Shown piece by piece: positions 38,213 to 50,687 of a stretch of DNA of 64,000 bases. A program made the position numbers and the translations under genes. This DNA is from Oceanithermus desulfurans (GTDB lineage Bacteria; Deinococcota; Deinococci; Deinococcales; Marinithermaceae), in contig NZ_JACHEZ010000005.1 of assembly GCF_014201675.1 (NCBI RefSeq), positions 1-64,000 on the forward strand. The letters are read 5' to 3'. The notes under the pieces were generated by a model. It was not told the DNA's origin. It searched no databases and worked only from the letters and a program-made list of their open reading frames with translations. The first letter of the stretch is position 1, and each line of letters opens with the position of its first letter.

Positions 38213-39355
38213 ATGGCCATCAAAATCGCAGTACCCAAGGAGGAAGCCCCGGGCGAGCGCCGGGTCGCCCTCGTGCCCGAGGTCGCCGGCAAGCTCGTCA
38301 GGCAGGGGCACGCCGTCGCCGTCGAGAGCGGCGCGGGCGTGGGGGCGCACTACCTCGACGACGCCTACGAAAAGGCGGGCGCCCAGCTCGTAGAAAAGAG
38401 AACCGAGCTCCTCGGCGGAGCGCAGATCGTGCTCAAGGTGCAGCCGCCGACCGAGGACGAGATCGACGCCCTGCCCGAGGGCGCGGTGCTGATCGGCTTC
38501 ATGTACCCGCACCGCTACCCCGAACGGGTGGCGAAGATGCGCGACAAGAAGCTGACCGTCTTCGCCATGGAGCTGGTGCCGCGCATCACCCGCGCCCAGG
38601 CCATGGACGCGCTCAGCAGCCAGGCCACGGTGGCCGGTTACAAGGCGGCCCTGATCGCCGCCGACACCATCGACCGTTTCCTGCCCATGCTCACCACCGC
38701 CGCCGGGACGATCCGCCCCGCGCAGGTGCTGGTGCTGGGCGCGGGGGTGGCGGGGTTGCAGGCCATCGCCACGGCCAAGCGCCTGGGCGCGGTCGTCAGC
38801 GCCTACGACGTGCGCCGCGCCGCCGGCGAGCAGGTGCGCAGCCTCGGGGCCAAGTTCCTGGAGCTGGAGATCGACGCCGAGGCCGAGGGCGGCTACGCGC
38901 GCGAGCTCACCGAAGAGGAGAAGGCCAAGGAGCGGGCGATGGTCGAGGAGGCCATCGTCGCCGCCGACATCGTCATCACCACCGCGAACATTCCCGGACG
39001 GCGCGCGCCCATCCTGGTGACCAAGGAGATGGTCGAGCGCATGAAGCCGGGCTCGGTCATCGTCGACCTGGCCGCCGAGTCGGGCGGCAACTGCGAGGTC
39101 ACGAAGCCGGGCGAGACGGTGCAGGTGGGCGACGTGCGGGTGGTGGGCCCCCTGAATCTGCCGAGCGCGCTGGCGGTGCACGCCTCGGAGATGTACGCCA
39201 AGAACCTGCACAACTTCCTCGAGCTCATCCTCACTGAAGAGGGCGGGCTCGAACTCGACTGGGACGACGAGATCCTGGCGGGCAGCGTGCTCGTCCACGA
39301 CGGCGAGATCAAGCACGCGCCCACGCGCGAACTCGTGGAAGGAGGCGCGGCATGA
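38213..39355 (+). CDS. pntA1: NAD(P) transhydrogenase, NAD-binding alpha-1 subunit
   Basis: Domain I of proton-translocating transhydrogenase, which moves hydride from NADH to NADP+ using the proton gradient; 380 aa, cytosolic face. It contains PKEEAPGERRVALVP, the Rossmann motif VLGAGVAGLQAIATAKRLGA and the RxxxGEQVRSLGAKF segment. ATG 38213 is preferred over the TTG at 38198 because GGAGGGG lies 5-10 nt before it. Overlaps the next gene by ATGA. The three-subunit form is the same as in Rhodospirillum and Thermus. Confidence 0.95.
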   Translation: MAIKIAVPKEEAPGERRVALVPEVAGKLVRQGHAVAVESGAGVGAHYLDDAYEKAGAQLVEKRTELLGGAQIVLKVQPPTEDEIDALPEGAVLIGFMYPHRYPERVAKMRDKKLTVFAMELVPRITRAQAMDALSSQATVAGYKAALIAADTIDRFLPMLTTAAGTIRPAQVLVLGAGVAGLQAIATAKRLGAVVSAYDVRRAAGEQVRSLGAKFLELEIDAEAEGGYARELTEEEKAKERAMVEEAIVAADIVITTANIPGRRAPILVTKEMVERMKPGSVIVDLAAESGGNCEVTKPGETVQVGDVRVVGPLNLPSALAVHASEMYAKNLHNFLELILTEEGGLELDWDDEILAGSVLVHDGEIKHAPTRELVEGGAA

Positions 39356-39645
39356 TCAGCGGAACCTGGGCGGCGCTCTACATCTTCATGCTCGCGGCGT
39401 TCACCGGCTACGAGGTGATCAGCCGCGTCCCCGTGGTGCTCCACACCCCCCTGATGTCGGGGTCGAACTTCATCCACGGCATCGTGCTCGTGGGGGCGAT
39501 GGTGGTCCTCGGCCACGCCGAGACCACCCCGGAGCTGGTCATCGGCTTCATCGGCGTGCTGCTGGCCGCGGCCAACGCCGCCGGCGGCTACGCGGTCACC
39601 GAACGGATGCTCGAGATGTTCGAGCGGAAACCCAAGGAGGGCTAG
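39352..39645 (+). CDS. pntA2: NAD(P) transhydrogenase, small membrane alpha-2 subunit
   Basis: A 97-aa membrane protein with three predicted helices, containing the usual HTPLMSGSNFIHGIVLVGAM segment. It contributes the first membrane helices of domain II to the proton path. It starts inside the pntA1 stop and ends 3 bp before pntB. Confidence 0.95.
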   Translation: MISGTWAALYIFMLAAFTGYEVISRVPVVLHTPLMSGSNFIHGIVLVGAMVVLGHAETTPELVIGFIGVLLAAANAAGGYAVTERMLEMFERKPKEG

Positions 39646-39648
39646 GCC

Positions 39649-41022
39649 ATGGAGACCTTCATTCAGCTCGTTTACTTCGTCACGGCCTTCCTCTTCATCC
39701 TCGGCCTCAAGCAGATGAGCCACCCCGCCACCGCCAAGCGCGGCATCGTCTGGGCGGGGTACGCCATGCTGGCGGCCACCATCGCCACCTTCGCCTGGCC
39801 CGGTCTGAGCAACTTCTTCCTCATCATCCTGGGCATCCTCGTCGGCGGCGGCGCCGCCTGGGTCATCGCCAAGAAGGTGGCCATGACCGACATGCCGCAG
39901 ATGGTGGCCATCTACAACGGCATGGGCGGCGGCGCCGCGGGCGCGATCGCCGCGGTGGAGCTGCTGCGCCACAGCGCCAGCCAGGGTGAGATGACGACCG
40001 GCCTGCTGGTGCTCGCCCTTCTCGGCGGGCTCATCGGCGCGGTCTCGTTCAGCGGCTCGATGGTGGCCTTCGCCAAGCTGCAGGGTCTGGTCAACTCGCG
40101 CGCCGTCACCTTCCCCTTCCAGCAGCCGATCAACATGGCGGTGCTGGCCGTCTCGGTCCTCTTCGCCCTCGCCTACCTCTTCGGCGCCCAGGGCACCGGG
40201 GTGGTGCTGTGGTTCTTCGTGCTGGCGCTGCTCTTCGGCGTGCTGATGACCATCCCCATCGGCGGCGGCGACATGCCGGTGGTGATCTCGCTCTACAACG
40301 CCTTCACCGGTCTGGCCGTCGGCTTCGAGGGCTTCGCCATCGGCAACCCGGCGATGATCATCGCCGGCACGGTGGTGGGCGCGGCCGGTACCCTGCTCAC
40401 CATCCTGATGGCCAAGGCGATGAACCGCTCGCTCTACAGCGTCCTCTTCGGCGCCTTCGGCGCGGTGGAGCAGGAGGGCGGCGAGATCAAGGGCAGCCTC
40501 AAGCCGATGGAGCCCGAGGACGCCGCCAGCCTGATGGCCTTCGCCAACAAGGTGATCATCGTGCCCGGGTACGGCATGGCCGTGGCCCAGGCGCAGCAGA
40601 AGGTCAAGGAGCTCATGGAGGAGCTCGAGAAGCGCGGGGTCGAGGTCAAGTTCGCCATCCACCCGGTGGCGGGCCGCATGCCCGGCCACATGAACGTGCT
40701 GCTCGCCGAGGCCGGCATCCCCTACGAGAAGCTCTACGACCTCGACGAGATCAACCCCGAGTTCGAGACCGCCGACGTGGCCCTGGTGATCGGCGCCAAC
40801 GACGTGGTCAACCCCGCCGCCCGCCGCGAGGGCAGCCCCCTCTACGGCATGCCCATCCTCGACGTGGACAAGGCCAAGCAGGTCTTCGTGCTCAAGCGCG
40901 GTCGCGGCAAGGGCTTCGCCGGCATCGAGAACGAGCTCTTCTACGCCGACAACACCAACATGGTCTACGGCGACGCCTCCGAGACCCTCAACAAGATGGT
41001 CCAGGCGCTCAAGAACCTCTAG
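39649..41022 (+). CDS. pntB: NAD(P) transhydrogenase beta subunit
   Basis: A 457-aa protein with about nine membrane segments (1-270) and the C-terminal NADP(H)-binding domain III, which includes VIIVPGYGMAVAQAQ, HPVAGRMPGHMNVLLAEA and the NADP-loop KRGRGKGFAGIENELF. Completes the complex, supplying NADPH for biosynthesis. Followed by a textbook terminator. Confidence 0.96.
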   Translation: METFIQLVYFVTAFLFILGLKQMSHPATAKRGIVWAGYAMLAATIATFAWPGLSNFFLIILGILVGGGAAWVIAKKVAMTDMPQMVAIYNGMGGGAAGAIAAVELLRHSASQGEMTTGLLVLALLGGLIGAVSFSGSMVAFAKLQGLVNSRAVTFPFQQPINMAVLAVSVLFALAYLFGAQGTGVVLWFFVLALLFGVLMTIPIGGGDMPVVISLYNAFTGLAVGFEGFAIGNPAMIIAGTVVGAAGTLLTILMAKAMNRSLYSVLFGAFGAVEQEGGEIKGSLKPMEPEDAASLMAFANKVIIVPGYGMAVAQAQQKVKELMEELEKRGVEVKFAIHPVAGRMPGHMNVLLAEAGIPYEKLYDLDEINPEFETADVALVIGANDVVNPAARREGSPLYGMPILDVDKAKQVFVLKRGRGKGFAGIENELFYADNTNMVYGDASETLNKMVQALKNL

Positions 41023-41041
41023 GCGCCCGGCAAGGCCGATC

Positions 41042-41067
41042 GGCCCGCCCTTCGGGGCGGGCCTTTT
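41042..41067 (+). terminator. Terminator of the pnt operon
   Basis: 9-bp GC stem (41042-41050 with 41055-41063), stable TTCG tetraloop, then TTTT. Confidence 0.9.
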
Positions 41068-41084
41068 GGTGGCAGAATGGGGGC

Positions 41085-42272
<1,188 letters not shown>

Positions 42273-42371
42273 CGGCTGGGCCGCGGACCGGCCCGGGCGG
42301 CGGCCGGGTGTAGAATGGTCTGTACTTTCTAGACGAGGTTGGGGTTGCCGCCAGGCCGGGGTACGGGGGGT

Positions 42372-43490
42372 ATGAAGGAACACACGACGGGGTCCGGACA
42401 CATTACCTTGCTGGAGCGGGTCAGCGCCACGCCCTTCGGGCGGGTGCGGCGGGTGCTGGTCATCGGGGTGCTGCTGCTGGGCGCGGTGGCCAGCCTGACG
42501 GCGCTCTACCTGCAGGTCGCCATCGAGGCGACGAACCCCGTCGACCTCACCTTTCTGCCCCTGATGTTCGTCCTCTTCCTGGGCATGACGGTGGCCCTCG
42601 TCTACCGCCCCGACAAGCTGCACCTGGTCGAGAACGCCGCCTACCTGATGCTGGTGCTCTACGGGCTTTCGATGCTGGTCTTCCAGGTGCGCTACACGCT
42701 CCCCGAGCTGCACACCTTCTCCGAAACGATGTTCTGGTTCCCCATGCTCTACCTGGTGGCCTACCTGCTGCACCGGCGGGCCATGGCCTTCCGCATCGCC
42801 GCCGGCATCTGGGTGGCGACGCTGGTGCTGGGGCTCGTTTTCACCCCCTTCGGGGAGCTATGGCGCAACAAGGACGCCGGGGCCTTCAACGCGCTGCTGC
42901 AGTTCTACATCTCCGGCATCGTCTACGCGATGCTCCTCTACGCCTTCTCGCGGATCGAGGAGAGCTACGCCGAGAACCGCATGCTGGCCTACCTCGACCA
43001 CCTGACCCAGCTGCCCAACCGCCGCTACGGCGAGGCCGTGCTGGTGCACCTCTTCCGCCAGGTGCGCGAGCACGGCGGCACCTTCAGCGTGATCATGCTC
43101 GACCTGGACGGCTTCAAGAAGGTGAACGACCGCCACGGGCACGACGTGGGCGACCGCGTGCTCAAGCGCTGCGCGCTGCTGATCCAGCGCTACCTGCCGC
43201 GCGGCGCCCGGGTGATCCGCTGGGGCGGGGAGGAGTTCCTGATCGTGCTTCCCGACCTGGACGAAGGCGCGGCCCTGGCCGTGGCCGAAGAGGTGCGGCG
43301 GGGGCTCGAGCGCTCACCCCACGAACGCGTGGGGCCGGTGCTGGCCAGCCTCGGCGTCGCCGGCTGCCGCCCGGGCGACGCCCTCGACACCCTGATCCAG
43401 CGCGCCGACCAGGCCATGTACCTCGCCAAACAGAACGGCGGCAACCGCGTCGTGGCGTTCTCCCAGCTGCTGCAGACCGCCCAGGCCTAG
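42372..43490 (+). CDS. Membrane diguanylate cyclase (GGEEF)
   Basis: About 372 aa with six hydrophobic segments in residues 1-200 forming an integral membrane sensor, then a single GGDEF domain with motif GGEEF at 285-289. The four residues expected to form the RxxD inhibitory site are PRGA, so product feedback is probably absent. An upstream frame from TTG 42339 is open but less likely than ATG 42372 behind GGGGGG. TAGAAT at 42310-42315 may be the -10. The last 4 bp overlap metK, which runs the other way. Confidence 0.87.
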   Translation: MKEHTTGSGHITLLERVSATPFGRVRRVLVIGVLLLGAVASLTALYLQVAIEATNPVDLTFLPLMFVLFLGMTVALVYRPDKLHLVENAAYLMLVLYGLSMLVFQVRYTLPELHTFSETMFWFPMLYLVAYLLHRRAMAFRIAAGIWVATLVLGLVFTPFGELWRNKDAGAFNALLQFYISGIVYAMLLYAFSRIEESYAENRMLAYLDHLTQLPNRRYGEAVLVHLFRQVREHGGTFSVIMLDLDGFKKVNDRHGHDVGDRVLKRCALLIQRYLPRGARVIRWGGEEFLIVLPDLDEGAALAVAEEVRRGLERSPHERVGPVLASLGVAGCRPGDALDTLIQRADQAMYLAKQNGGNRVVAFSQLLQTAQA

Positions 43491-44665
43491 GCCCCGGCCG
43501 CCTGCAGCAGATCGGCGACCCGGCGCGTCTCTTCCCAGGGAAAGCCCTCGCGTCCGAAGTGGCCGTAGGCCGAGGTCTCGGTGTAGATGGGGCGCAGCAG
43601 CTCGAGCTCCTCGATGATCGCGAGCGGGCGCGGGTCGAAGACCCGGCTCGCCACCTCGGTGATCTGGCTGTCGGTCAGCGTCCCGGTGCCGAAGGTCTCC
43701 ACCCGCAGCCCCACCGGCCGCGCCTTGCCGATGGCGTAGGCCACCTCCACCAGGGCGCGCTCGGCCAGGCCGGCGGCCACGATGTTCTTGGCCATGTAAC
43801 GGGCGTAGTAGGCCCCGGAGCGGTCCACCTTGGTGGGGTCCTTGCCGCTGAAGGCGCCGCCGCCGTGGGGCACGGCGCCGCCGTAGGTGTCGACGATGAT
43901 CTTGCGCCCCGTCAGCCCCGCGTCGCCGTGGGGGCCGCCGAGGACGAAGCGGCCCGAGGGGTTGATGAAGAAGTGGGTGTCCTCGCGCAGCAGCCCCGCA
44001 GGGATCGCCTGGCGCACCACCTTCTCGATCAGGTCGTCGCGCAGCTCGTCGGGGTCGATGTCGGGGGCATGCTGGGCCGAGAGGACCACGGTCTCCACGT
44101 AGAGGGGCCGGTCGCCGTCGTAGGCCACGGTCACCTGGGCCTTGCCGTCGGGGCGCAGGTAGGGCAGCTCGCCCGACTTGCGCACCTCGGCGAGGCGGCG
44201 GGTGAGCCGGTGCGCCAGCGTGATGGGCAGCGGCATCAGCTCCTCGGTTTCGCGGGTGGCGTAGCCGAACATCAGCCCCTGGTCGCCCGCGCCCACCTGG
44301 TCGTAGGGGTCGGTGGAGCCGAGCACCCGCACCTCGTAGGCGGTGTTGACCCCGCCGGCGATGTCGGGGGACTGCTCGTCGATCGCCGAGAGCACCGCGC
44401 AGGTGTCCCCGTCGAAGCCGAACTTGGCGCGGGTGTAGCCCACCTCCTTGACGGTGCGCCGCACCAGGTCGGGCAGGTGCACGTAGGCCTTGGTGGTGAT
44501 CTCGCCCGCGACCAGGACCATGCCGGTCTTGACCAGCGTCTCGGCGGCGACCCGCGCCGCGGTGTCCTTGGCCAGGATGGCGTCGAGGATCGCGTCGGAG
44601 ATGCGGTCGGCCAGCTTGTCGGGGTGCCCCTCGGTTACCGATTCGGATGTCACCAGTCGTAGCAA
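43487..44665 (-). CDS. metK: S-adenosylmethionine synthetase
   Basis: Makes SAM from ATP and methionine (392 aa). It has the N-terminal [21 protein letters not shown], the methionine-loop [12 protein letters not shown] and the P-loop-like [19 protein letters not shown] 44665 is favoured by GGGAGG ending 5 nt upstream; GTG 44653 is possible. A TATATT -10 lies at 44710-44715 with a leader of about 40 nt, too short for a known SAM riboswitch. It follows rsmA in the same direction, so the methyl donor is encoded next to a SAM-using methylase. Confidence 0.96.
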   Translation of the reverse strand: MLRLVTSESVTEGHPDKLADRISDAILDAILAKDTAARVAAETLVKTGMVLVAGEITTKAYVHLPDLVRRTVKEVGYTRAKFGFDGDTCAVLSAIDEQSPDIAGGVNTAYEVRVLGSTDPYDQVGAGDQGLMFGYATRETEELMPLPITLAHRLTRRLAEVRKSGELPYLRPDGKAQVTVAYDGDRPLYVETVVLSAQHAPDIDPDELRDDLIEKVVRQAIPAGLLREDTHFFINPSGRFVLGGPHGDAGLTGRKIIVDTYGGAVPHGGGAFSGKDPTKVDRSGAYYARYMAKNIVAAGLAERALVEVAYAIGKARPVGLRVETFGTGTLTDSQITEVASRVFDPRPLAIIEELELLRPIYTETSAYGHFGREGFPWEETRRVADLLQAAGA

Positions 44666-44709
44666 CGTCGCCTCCCGGGTGCTCGTGCGGCCTCGGCCGC
44701 TCAGCTATG

Positions 44710-44715
44710 AATATA
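44710..44715 (-). promoter_or_regulatory. -10 element of metK
   Basis: TATATT on the minus strand, about 45 nt before the TTG start. It lies in the gap between rsmA and metK, so metK can be transcribed on its own. Confidence 0.5.
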
Positions 44716-44732
44716 CCGCGGGCGGGGCGCCA

Positions 44733-46026
<1,294 letters not shown>

Positions 46027-46033
46027 GGCCGCC

Positions 46034-46039
46034 ATCTTA
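46034..46039 (-). promoter_or_regulatory. -10 element of carD
   Basis: On the minus strand TAAGAT, 7 nt, then ATG 46026. It overlaps the stop region of the phosphoesterase gene. Confidence 0.55.
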
Positions 46040-46807
46040 ACCCGGGTCCGGAGATTGGGCAAACCGCACCACCTGCCACTCGACCCCGTCGGGAAGCGGG
46101 ATCAGCTCGAGGTACTGGCCCAGGTCGAGGGCGTCGATGAGCGCGAAGCCGTGGCGTTCGAAGACGCGGATCCCCTTCTTCATCACGGTGTGGCCGTAGA
46201 CCCCGAAGCGGTAGCCGGCGCGGGCGAGGTAGTCGGGGTGGGTGAACCACCACTGCTTGGGTTCCTTCGACTGGTAGAACATGTCGTCGTACTCCTGGAG
46301 CCAGGGAGCGGGGCCCACGTGGGCGAAGTGGATGCCGTCGATCACGAACTCCTTGGGCAGTCCGCCCAGCCACTCGGCGAGGCCTTCGGGCAGCGGGGTG
46401 CCGCCGCGCTCGGGGTCGAACTCGGCGTGCTCGATCCCCGAGGCGTTCCCCAGCAGGAACTTGTGGTCGAGCGCCGCCTGGTCGTGGTTGCCGCGCAGCA
46501 CCACCACAAAGCCCCCCGCCTGGTCGACGAAGTGCTTGACGCGGCGCAGCGCCCGCACCTGTTCGCGGGCGGCGCGCGCCAGGTGGTCGGGGTTGCGGGG
46601 GTCGTAGGGCTCGAGCCCGGTGAGCCGGGTGTAGGCCTCGCGGGTCTTGGGGTGCACCAGGTCGCCGAGCAGCACCACCCGCAGGTGGCCGGCGCGCAGC
46701 GCCGGGGTGGGCAGGTAGTGGGCGTCGGCCGCGCCCGCGTGCCGCAGCGCCTGCCAGAGCTTGCCGTACTCGGCGTGCACGTCGCCGATGGCGACGATCC
46801 GCGGCAT
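46037..46807 (-). CDS. Calcineurin-like metallophosphoesterase
   Basis: A 256-aa two-metal phosphoesterase with the full motif set: GDVHAEYGKL (D9, H11), GDLVHPKT, RGNHD, and two late histidines in IHFAHVGPAP and VYGHTVMKKG. The overall look is close to PrpE/Ap4A-hydrolase or protein-phosphatase-like enzymes. The substrate is unknown. Its ATG shares one base with the stop of the Rad52-like gene, so the two are cotranscribed and may act together, for example on nucleotides or DNA ends (inference). Confidence 0.85.
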   Translation of the reverse strand: MPRIVAIGDVHAEYGKLWQALRHAGAADAHYLPTPALRAGHLRVVLLGDLVHPKTREAYTRLTGLEPYDPRNPDHLARAAREQVRALRRVKHFVDQAGGFVVVLRGNHDQAALDHKFLLGNASGIEHAEFDPERGGTPLPEGLAEWLGGLPKEFVIDGIHFAHVGPAPWLQEYDDMFYQSKEPKQWWFTHPDYLARAGYRFGVYGHTVMKKGIRVFERHGFALIDALDLGQYLELIPLPDGVEWQVVRFAQSPDPG

Positions 46808-47322
46808 CAGGAGGGCTCCTTTTCCAGCAGCAGCGCGCGCAGCTCGCCGTAGAGCTTCTTGGTCGTTTCGGGGTCGCTTCCGTAGCCGCCGTACTTGACC
46901 ACCAGCGCCGCCGCCTCGCGGCCCTTGCCCGCCTCGCGCAGCCGTGCGATCAGGCGGTCGATCAGCTCCTGGGCGCTGGGCTTGGCGGTTTCGGGCCTGG
47001 GCGGCGCCTCGCGGCGGGCCCCGGGAGGCGCGGACGGCGGCCGCCCCACGCCCGCCTGGACGGCGGCCATCCAGAGCGCGGCCTCCGCCGCGGCCTCCAG
47101 GGTGGCGCCGCTGCCCACGCCGCTCTTGACGGCGCCCCCCAGCTCCAGGCTGCAGCCCACGGCCGGCGGCTGGACCGAGGCCACCTGGAAGCGGCAGCTC
47201 CAGCCGCCGGGACCCCAGAGGGCGTCGAGCTGTTCGTAAAGCCAGGCGGCGGCCGAAGGCTCGGTCCCCAGGGGTCCGGCCTCCAAAAGCGCGGCCATCG
47301 CGTCCCAGGTGGCGTCGTCCAT
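46807..47322 (-). CDS. Rad52/DdrA-like putative single-strand annealing protein
   Basis: 171 aa. The segment EPSAAAWLYEQLDALWGPGGW (21-41), a strand region with GCSLELGGAVKSGVGSG (56-72) and AEAALWMAAVQAGVG (79-93) follow the order of the conserved parts of Rad52/DdrA proteins (helix, W-containing strand, alternating strand, then a small-residue helix ending in GIG). This is a distant, by-eye match. A Pro-rich linker (95-115) leads to a helical tail ending in ALVVKYGGYGSDPETTKKLY. ATG 47322 is fixed by TACAAT 7 nt upstream. Confidence 0.55.
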   Translation of the reverse strand: MDDATWDAMAALLEAGPLGTEPSAAAWLYEQLDALWGPGGWSCRFQVASVQPPAVGCSLELGGAVKSGVGSGATLEAAAEAALWMAAVQAGVGRPPSAPPGARREAPPRPETAKPSAQELIDRLIARLREAGKGREAAALVVKYGGYGSDPETTKKLYGELRALLLEKEPS

Positions 47323-47329
47323 TGGCGTC

Positions 47330-47335
47330 ATTGTA
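47330..47335 (-). promoter_or_regulatory. -10 element of the Rad52-like gene
   Basis: On the minus strand TACAAT, 7 nt, then ATG 47322; no Shine-Dalgarno. Confidence 0.6.
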
Positions 47336-47416
47336 CCCCGTTCGTGGCTTTTCGCGCCGCTGCACGGCCAAAACCCTAGACAGCCCGGCTTCCGGCGGCT
47401 AAGATGGTTCGTGCGT

Positions 47417-47492
47417 GGGGCCGTGGCGCAGTTGGGAGCGCGCCTGAATCGCACTCAGGAGGTCAGGGGTTCGAATCCCCTCGGCTCCACCA
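47417..47492 (+). tRNA. tRNA-Ala, anticodon CGC
   Basis: A 76-nt cloverleaf with encoded CCA end. Acceptor arms GGGGCCG and CGGCTCC pair fully, with G3:U70, the identity pair for alanine. The anticodon stem CCTGA/TCAGG encloses loop ATCGCAC, giving anticodon CGC that reads GCG. The T arm is AGGGGTTCGAATCCCCT. Reading GCG fits the GC-rich codon use. A terminator starts 3 nt later. Confidence 0.97.
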
Positions 47493-47494
47493 GC

Positions 47495-47523
47495 AAGGCC
47501 GGGCCAGCCGCCCGGCCTTTTTC
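47495..47523. terminator. Bidirectional terminator for tRNA-Ala and glpD
   Basis: 10-bp stem (47495-47504 with 47510-47519), loop of 5. TTTTT follows the stem on the plus strand, serving the tRNA. The glpD stop is 15 bp away on the other side. Confidence 0.85.
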
Positions 47524-47537
47524 CGTTGGCGCGCTCT

Positions 47538-49148
47538 TCAGAGGGCCTCGAGCAGCCGGGTGCGGGCCTCGTCCACGTACGCCTGCTGCTCCTCCACGCT
47601 CCAGCCCAGCTCGGCGGCCATCAGGTCGGCGGTGCGCTTCAGCGCCGCCAGCGCCGCCTTCTGGTCCAGGAAGGCCAGCCGGGTGCGGCGCGCGAGGACG
47701 TCGATGGGGGTGACGGCCATCTCCCGCCGCACGGCCCAGACGACCTCGGCCTCGACGAAGGGGTGCTCGGCCGCCAGCCGTTCGCCGAAGCCCTCGGCGG
47801 CGAGGCGGGCCACCTCGGGGGCGCGGTCGCCGTAGCTCTGGTTCAGGTGCCGGGCCACCTCCTCGTCGAGGTCGAAGCGCTCGCCGAGGGCGCGCCAGCC
47901 GTCCGCGTCGAAGCCGGCGGCGCCCTCGATGAAGACCCGGTCGGTGATGCAGCCGCGCGCCGGGCGCAGCTCGCGGGTGCGCACCACGTAGTCCACCAGG
48001 TCCTCGGCCATCTTGCGGTAGGTCGTCCACTTGCCGCCGGCGATCGTGACCAGGCCGCTGTCCGACTCGCTGATGACGTGGTCGCGGGCGAGCTCGGCGG
48101 TGTCGTGCGCCTTGGGGTCCCGCACCAGCGGCCGCAGCCCGCTCCAGGCGGCGAGGATGTCGTCCCGGCCGGGCTCGAGCGCAAAGTAGCGCTTCAGGTG
48201 CCGCAGGATGTAGTCGATCTCTTCCTCCTGCGGCCGCGGGTGGAAGCTGAGCTCGGCGGGTTCGTCGGTGGTTCCGGCCAGGGTGTGCCCCATCCAGGGG
48301 AGCACGAAGAGCACCCGTCCGTCCTCGGTCTTGGGGATGAGCAGGCCTGTGCCCGGGGGGCTGAACCGCCCCGGCAGCACGATGTGCACCCCGGAGCTGG
48401 TGACCACCATCGGCGGGGCGTCGGGGTCGTCCATACGACGGATCAGGTCGGTGAAGGGGCCGGTGGCGTTGACCACCGTGCGGGCGCGCACCGTGAAGTC
48501 CTCGTTCGCCAGGCGGTCGTGCACCTCGGCGCCGGCGACCCGGTTCCCCTGCTTGACGAGCCCCGTCACCTCGACGTAGTTGACGACCGTCGCCCCCTCG
48601 CGCAGCGCGGTCAGGATGACCGCCACATTCATGCGGGCATCGTCGAACTGGCCGTCGTAGTACTCCACCCCGCCGACCAGCCCCTCCTCCTTGAGCTGGG
48701 GGAACTCCTCGAGCGCCCGGCTGCGGGGGACGAAGCGGCTGGGCTTGAGGCGCTCGTGACCGGCGAGCAGGTCGTAGGCCTTGAGGCCCGAGAAGTAGTA
48801 GGGCACCTCCCAGGCCCGGTAGAGCGGCGTGAGCAGGGGGATGGGGTGGGCCAGGTGGGGCGCCAGGCGCAGGATGATGCCGCGTTCGCGCAGGGCGTCG
48901 CGCACCAGGTTGTACTGGACCCGGTCGAGGTGCTTGACCGCGGCCTCGAGGTAGCGCACCCCTCCGTGGACGAGCTTGGTGCTTCGGCTCGAGGTGCCCT
49001 CGGAGAAGTCGCCGCGCTCCACCAGCGCCACGCTCAGCCCCCGGGTGGCGGCGTCCAGCGCGATGCCCGCCCCGGTGGCCCCGCCGCCGATGACGAGCAG
49101 GTCGAAGGTCCGGTTCTTGAGTGCGTCGAGCTGCTTTTCCCGGTTCAT
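47538..49148 (-). CDS. glpD: Aerobic glycerol-3-phosphate dehydrogenase
   Basis: FAD enzyme (536 aa) that oxidises glycerol 3-phosphate to dihydroxyacetone phosphate at the membrane, passing electrons to quinone. The FAD motif [19 protein letters not shown] is near the N-terminus, followed by [20 protein letters not shown] and the late [10 protein letters not shown] and [16 protein letters not shown] 49148 overlaps the glpK stop (ATGA), so kinase and dehydrogenase are coupled. A long upstream open frame is the antisense or out-of-frame shadow of glpK. Confidence 0.95.
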   Translation of the reverse strand: MNREKQLDALKNRTFDLLVIGGGATGAGIALDAATRGLSVALVERGDFSEGTSSRSTKLVHGGVRYLEAAVKHLDRVQYNLVRDALRERGIILRLAPHLAHPIPLLTPLYRAWEVPYYFSGLKAYDLLAGHERLKPSRFVPRSRALEEFPQLKEEGLVGGVEYYDGQFDDARMNVAVILTALREGATVVNYVEVTGLVKQGNRVAGAEVHDRLANEDFTVRARTVVNATGPFTDLIRRMDDPDAPPMVVTSSGVHIVLPGRFSPPGTGLLIPKTEDGRVLFVLPWMGHTLAGTTDEPAELSFHPRPQEEEIDYILRHLKRYFALEPGRDDILAAWSGLRPLVRDPKAHDTAELARDHVISESDSGLVTIAGGKWTTYRKMAEDLVDYVVRTRELRPARGCITDRVFIEGAAGFDADGWRALGERFDLDEEVARHLNQSYGDRAPEVARLAAEGFGERLAAEHPFVEAEVVWAVRREMAVTPIDVLARRTRLAFLDQKAALAALKRTADLMAAELGWSVEEQQAYVDEARTRLLEAL

Positions 49149-50635
49149 GCTCCAGCTCCTTCCGCCCAGCCTCGGGCGCGTGCTACGGCTTCGTGCCAGC
49201 CCGCGATCAAGCGGGCGCGCTCTTCGGGGTCGCCCGCGGGTTCGAAGCGCCGGTCGGACTGCCAGGCGCGCGCCAGCGTGGGCAGGTCCGCCAGGTCCGC
49301 CCCCACGGCGGCGGCCATGGCGGCGCCCAGCGCCGTCGTCTCGGTCACGCGCGGGCGCTCGACCGCCCGCCCCAGCAGGTCGGCCTGGATCTGCAAGAGC
49401 AGGTCGTTGGCCGCGGCCCCGCCGTCGGCGCGCAGCGTTTGCAGGTGCACCCCGGCGGTCTCCATCGCGTGCACCGCGTCGTAGACCTGCAAGGCGATGG
49501 CCTCGAGGGTGGCCCGGGCGATGTGGGCGCGGCCGCTGCCGCGGGTCAGCCCCACCAGCAGGCCGCGGGCGTGGGGGTCCCAGTAGGGGCTGCCCAGCCC
49601 GGTGAGCGCGGGCACGAAGTAGACGCCCTCGCTGCTGGCCACGCTGGCCGCCAGCGCTTCGATCTCGTGGCTCTCTTTGATCAGCCCCAGCCCGTCGCGC
49701 AGCCACTGCACCGCCGCGCCAGCGACGAAGATCGAGCCCTCGAGCGCGTAGTGCAGGGGCTCGTCCCGGACGCGCCAGGCCACGGTGGTGAGGACGCCTT
49801 CGCCCCGGCGCGGCTCGGTCCCGGTGTTCATTACCAGGAAGGCGCCGGTGCCGTAGGTGTTCTTGGCCATCCCCGCCGAAAAGCAGGCCTGACCGAAGAG
49901 GGCCGCCTGCTGGTCGCCGAGCACGCCGCGGATCGGTACCGACCCGCCCAGCCACCCGGGGTCGGTGCTGCCGAAGTCGCCCACCGAGGGGTGCACCTCG
50001 GGCAGAACGGCGCGCGGCACCCGGAAGAGGCCGAGCAGCGCGTCGTCCCATTGCCCTGTGTGAATGTCGAAGAGCAGGGTCCGCGACGCGTTGGACACGT
50101 CGGTGGCGTGGACCCGGCCGCCGGTAAGGTTCCAGATGAGCCAGCTGTCGATGGTACCGAAGGCCAGCTCGCCGGCCTCGGCGCGGCGGCGCAGCCCCGG
50201 ATCCTCGAGCAGCCAGGCGAGCTTGCTCGCGGAAAAGTAGGGGTCGAGGACGAGGCCGGTCTTGGCTCGCAGCTGCGCCTCCAGCCCCTCGCGTTTCATC
50301 CGGTCCGTCAACTCGGCGGTGCGGCGGTCCTGCCAGACGATGGCGCGGCTGACGGGGCGGCCGCTGCTGCGCTCCCAGAGCACCACGGTCTCGCGCTGGT
50401 TGGTGATGCCGACGGCGGCCAGGTCCCCCGCGGTCAGGCCCGCCTGTTCCAGCGCCGCCCGGGCCGTGGCCAGCTGGGTGTGCCAGATCTCCATCGGATC
50501 GTGCTCCACCCAGCCGGGGTGGGGAAAGTGCTGCTCGAACGGCTCCTGGGCCAGGGCGACGATGCGACCGCTGAGGTCGAAGACGATGGCCCGCGAACTG
50601 GTGGTCCCCTGATCGAGGGCTAGCAGATACGCCAC
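49145..50635 (-). CDS. glpK: Glycerol kinase
   Basis: Phosphorylates glycerol to glycerol 3-phosphate, the substrate of GlpD; 496 aa. It has the FGGY-kinase openings [15 protein letters not shown] and [28 protein letters not shown] in the middle and the C-terminal [22 protein letters not shown] 50635 is preferred: GGAGG lies 8 nt upstream and the family normally begins within a few residues of this point. No facilitator gene is adjacent. Confidence 0.96.
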   Translation of the reverse strand: MAYLLALDQGTTSSRAIVFDLSGRIVALAQEPFEQHFPHPGWVEHDPMEIWHTQLATARAALEQAGLTAGDLAAVGITNQRETVVLWERSSGRPVSRAIVWQDRRTAELTDRMKREGLEAQLRAKTGLVLDPYFSASKLAWLLEDPGLRRRAEAGELAFGTIDSWLIWNLTGGRVHATDVSNASRTLLFDIHTGQWDDALLGLFRVPRAVLPEVHPSVGDFGSTDPGWLGGSVPIRGVLGDQQAALFGQACFSAGMAKNTYGTGAFLVMNTGTEPRRGEGVLTTVAWRVRDEPLHYALEGSIFVAGAAVQWLRDGLGLIKESHEIEALAASVASSEGVYFVPALTGLGSPYWDPHARGLLVGLTRGSGRAHIARATLEAIALQVYDAVHAMETAGVHLQTLRADGGAAANDLLLQIQADLLGRAVERPRVTETTALGAAMAAAVGADLADLPTLARAWQSDRRFEPAGDPEERARLIAGWHEAVARARGWAEGAGA

Positions 50636-50667
50636 GGGTGGCCTCCTACCCCTACCGTACAACGCAG

Positions 50668-50687
50668 GCCGGGGCGCGCGCCCCGGC
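50668..50687 (-). terminator. Perfect 20-bp palindrome after the GGDEF gene
   Basis: Arms 50668-50677 and 50678-50687 are exact reverse complements with no spacer. It touches the stop codon of the diguanylate cyclase gene and lies just before the glpK promoter region, so a terminator is likely, without a U-run. Confidence 0.6.

Noticed and set aside
44666-44732. SAM riboswitch before metK
   Set aside because: The leader is about 40 nt with no multi-helix structure; too short for any known SAM riboswitch.
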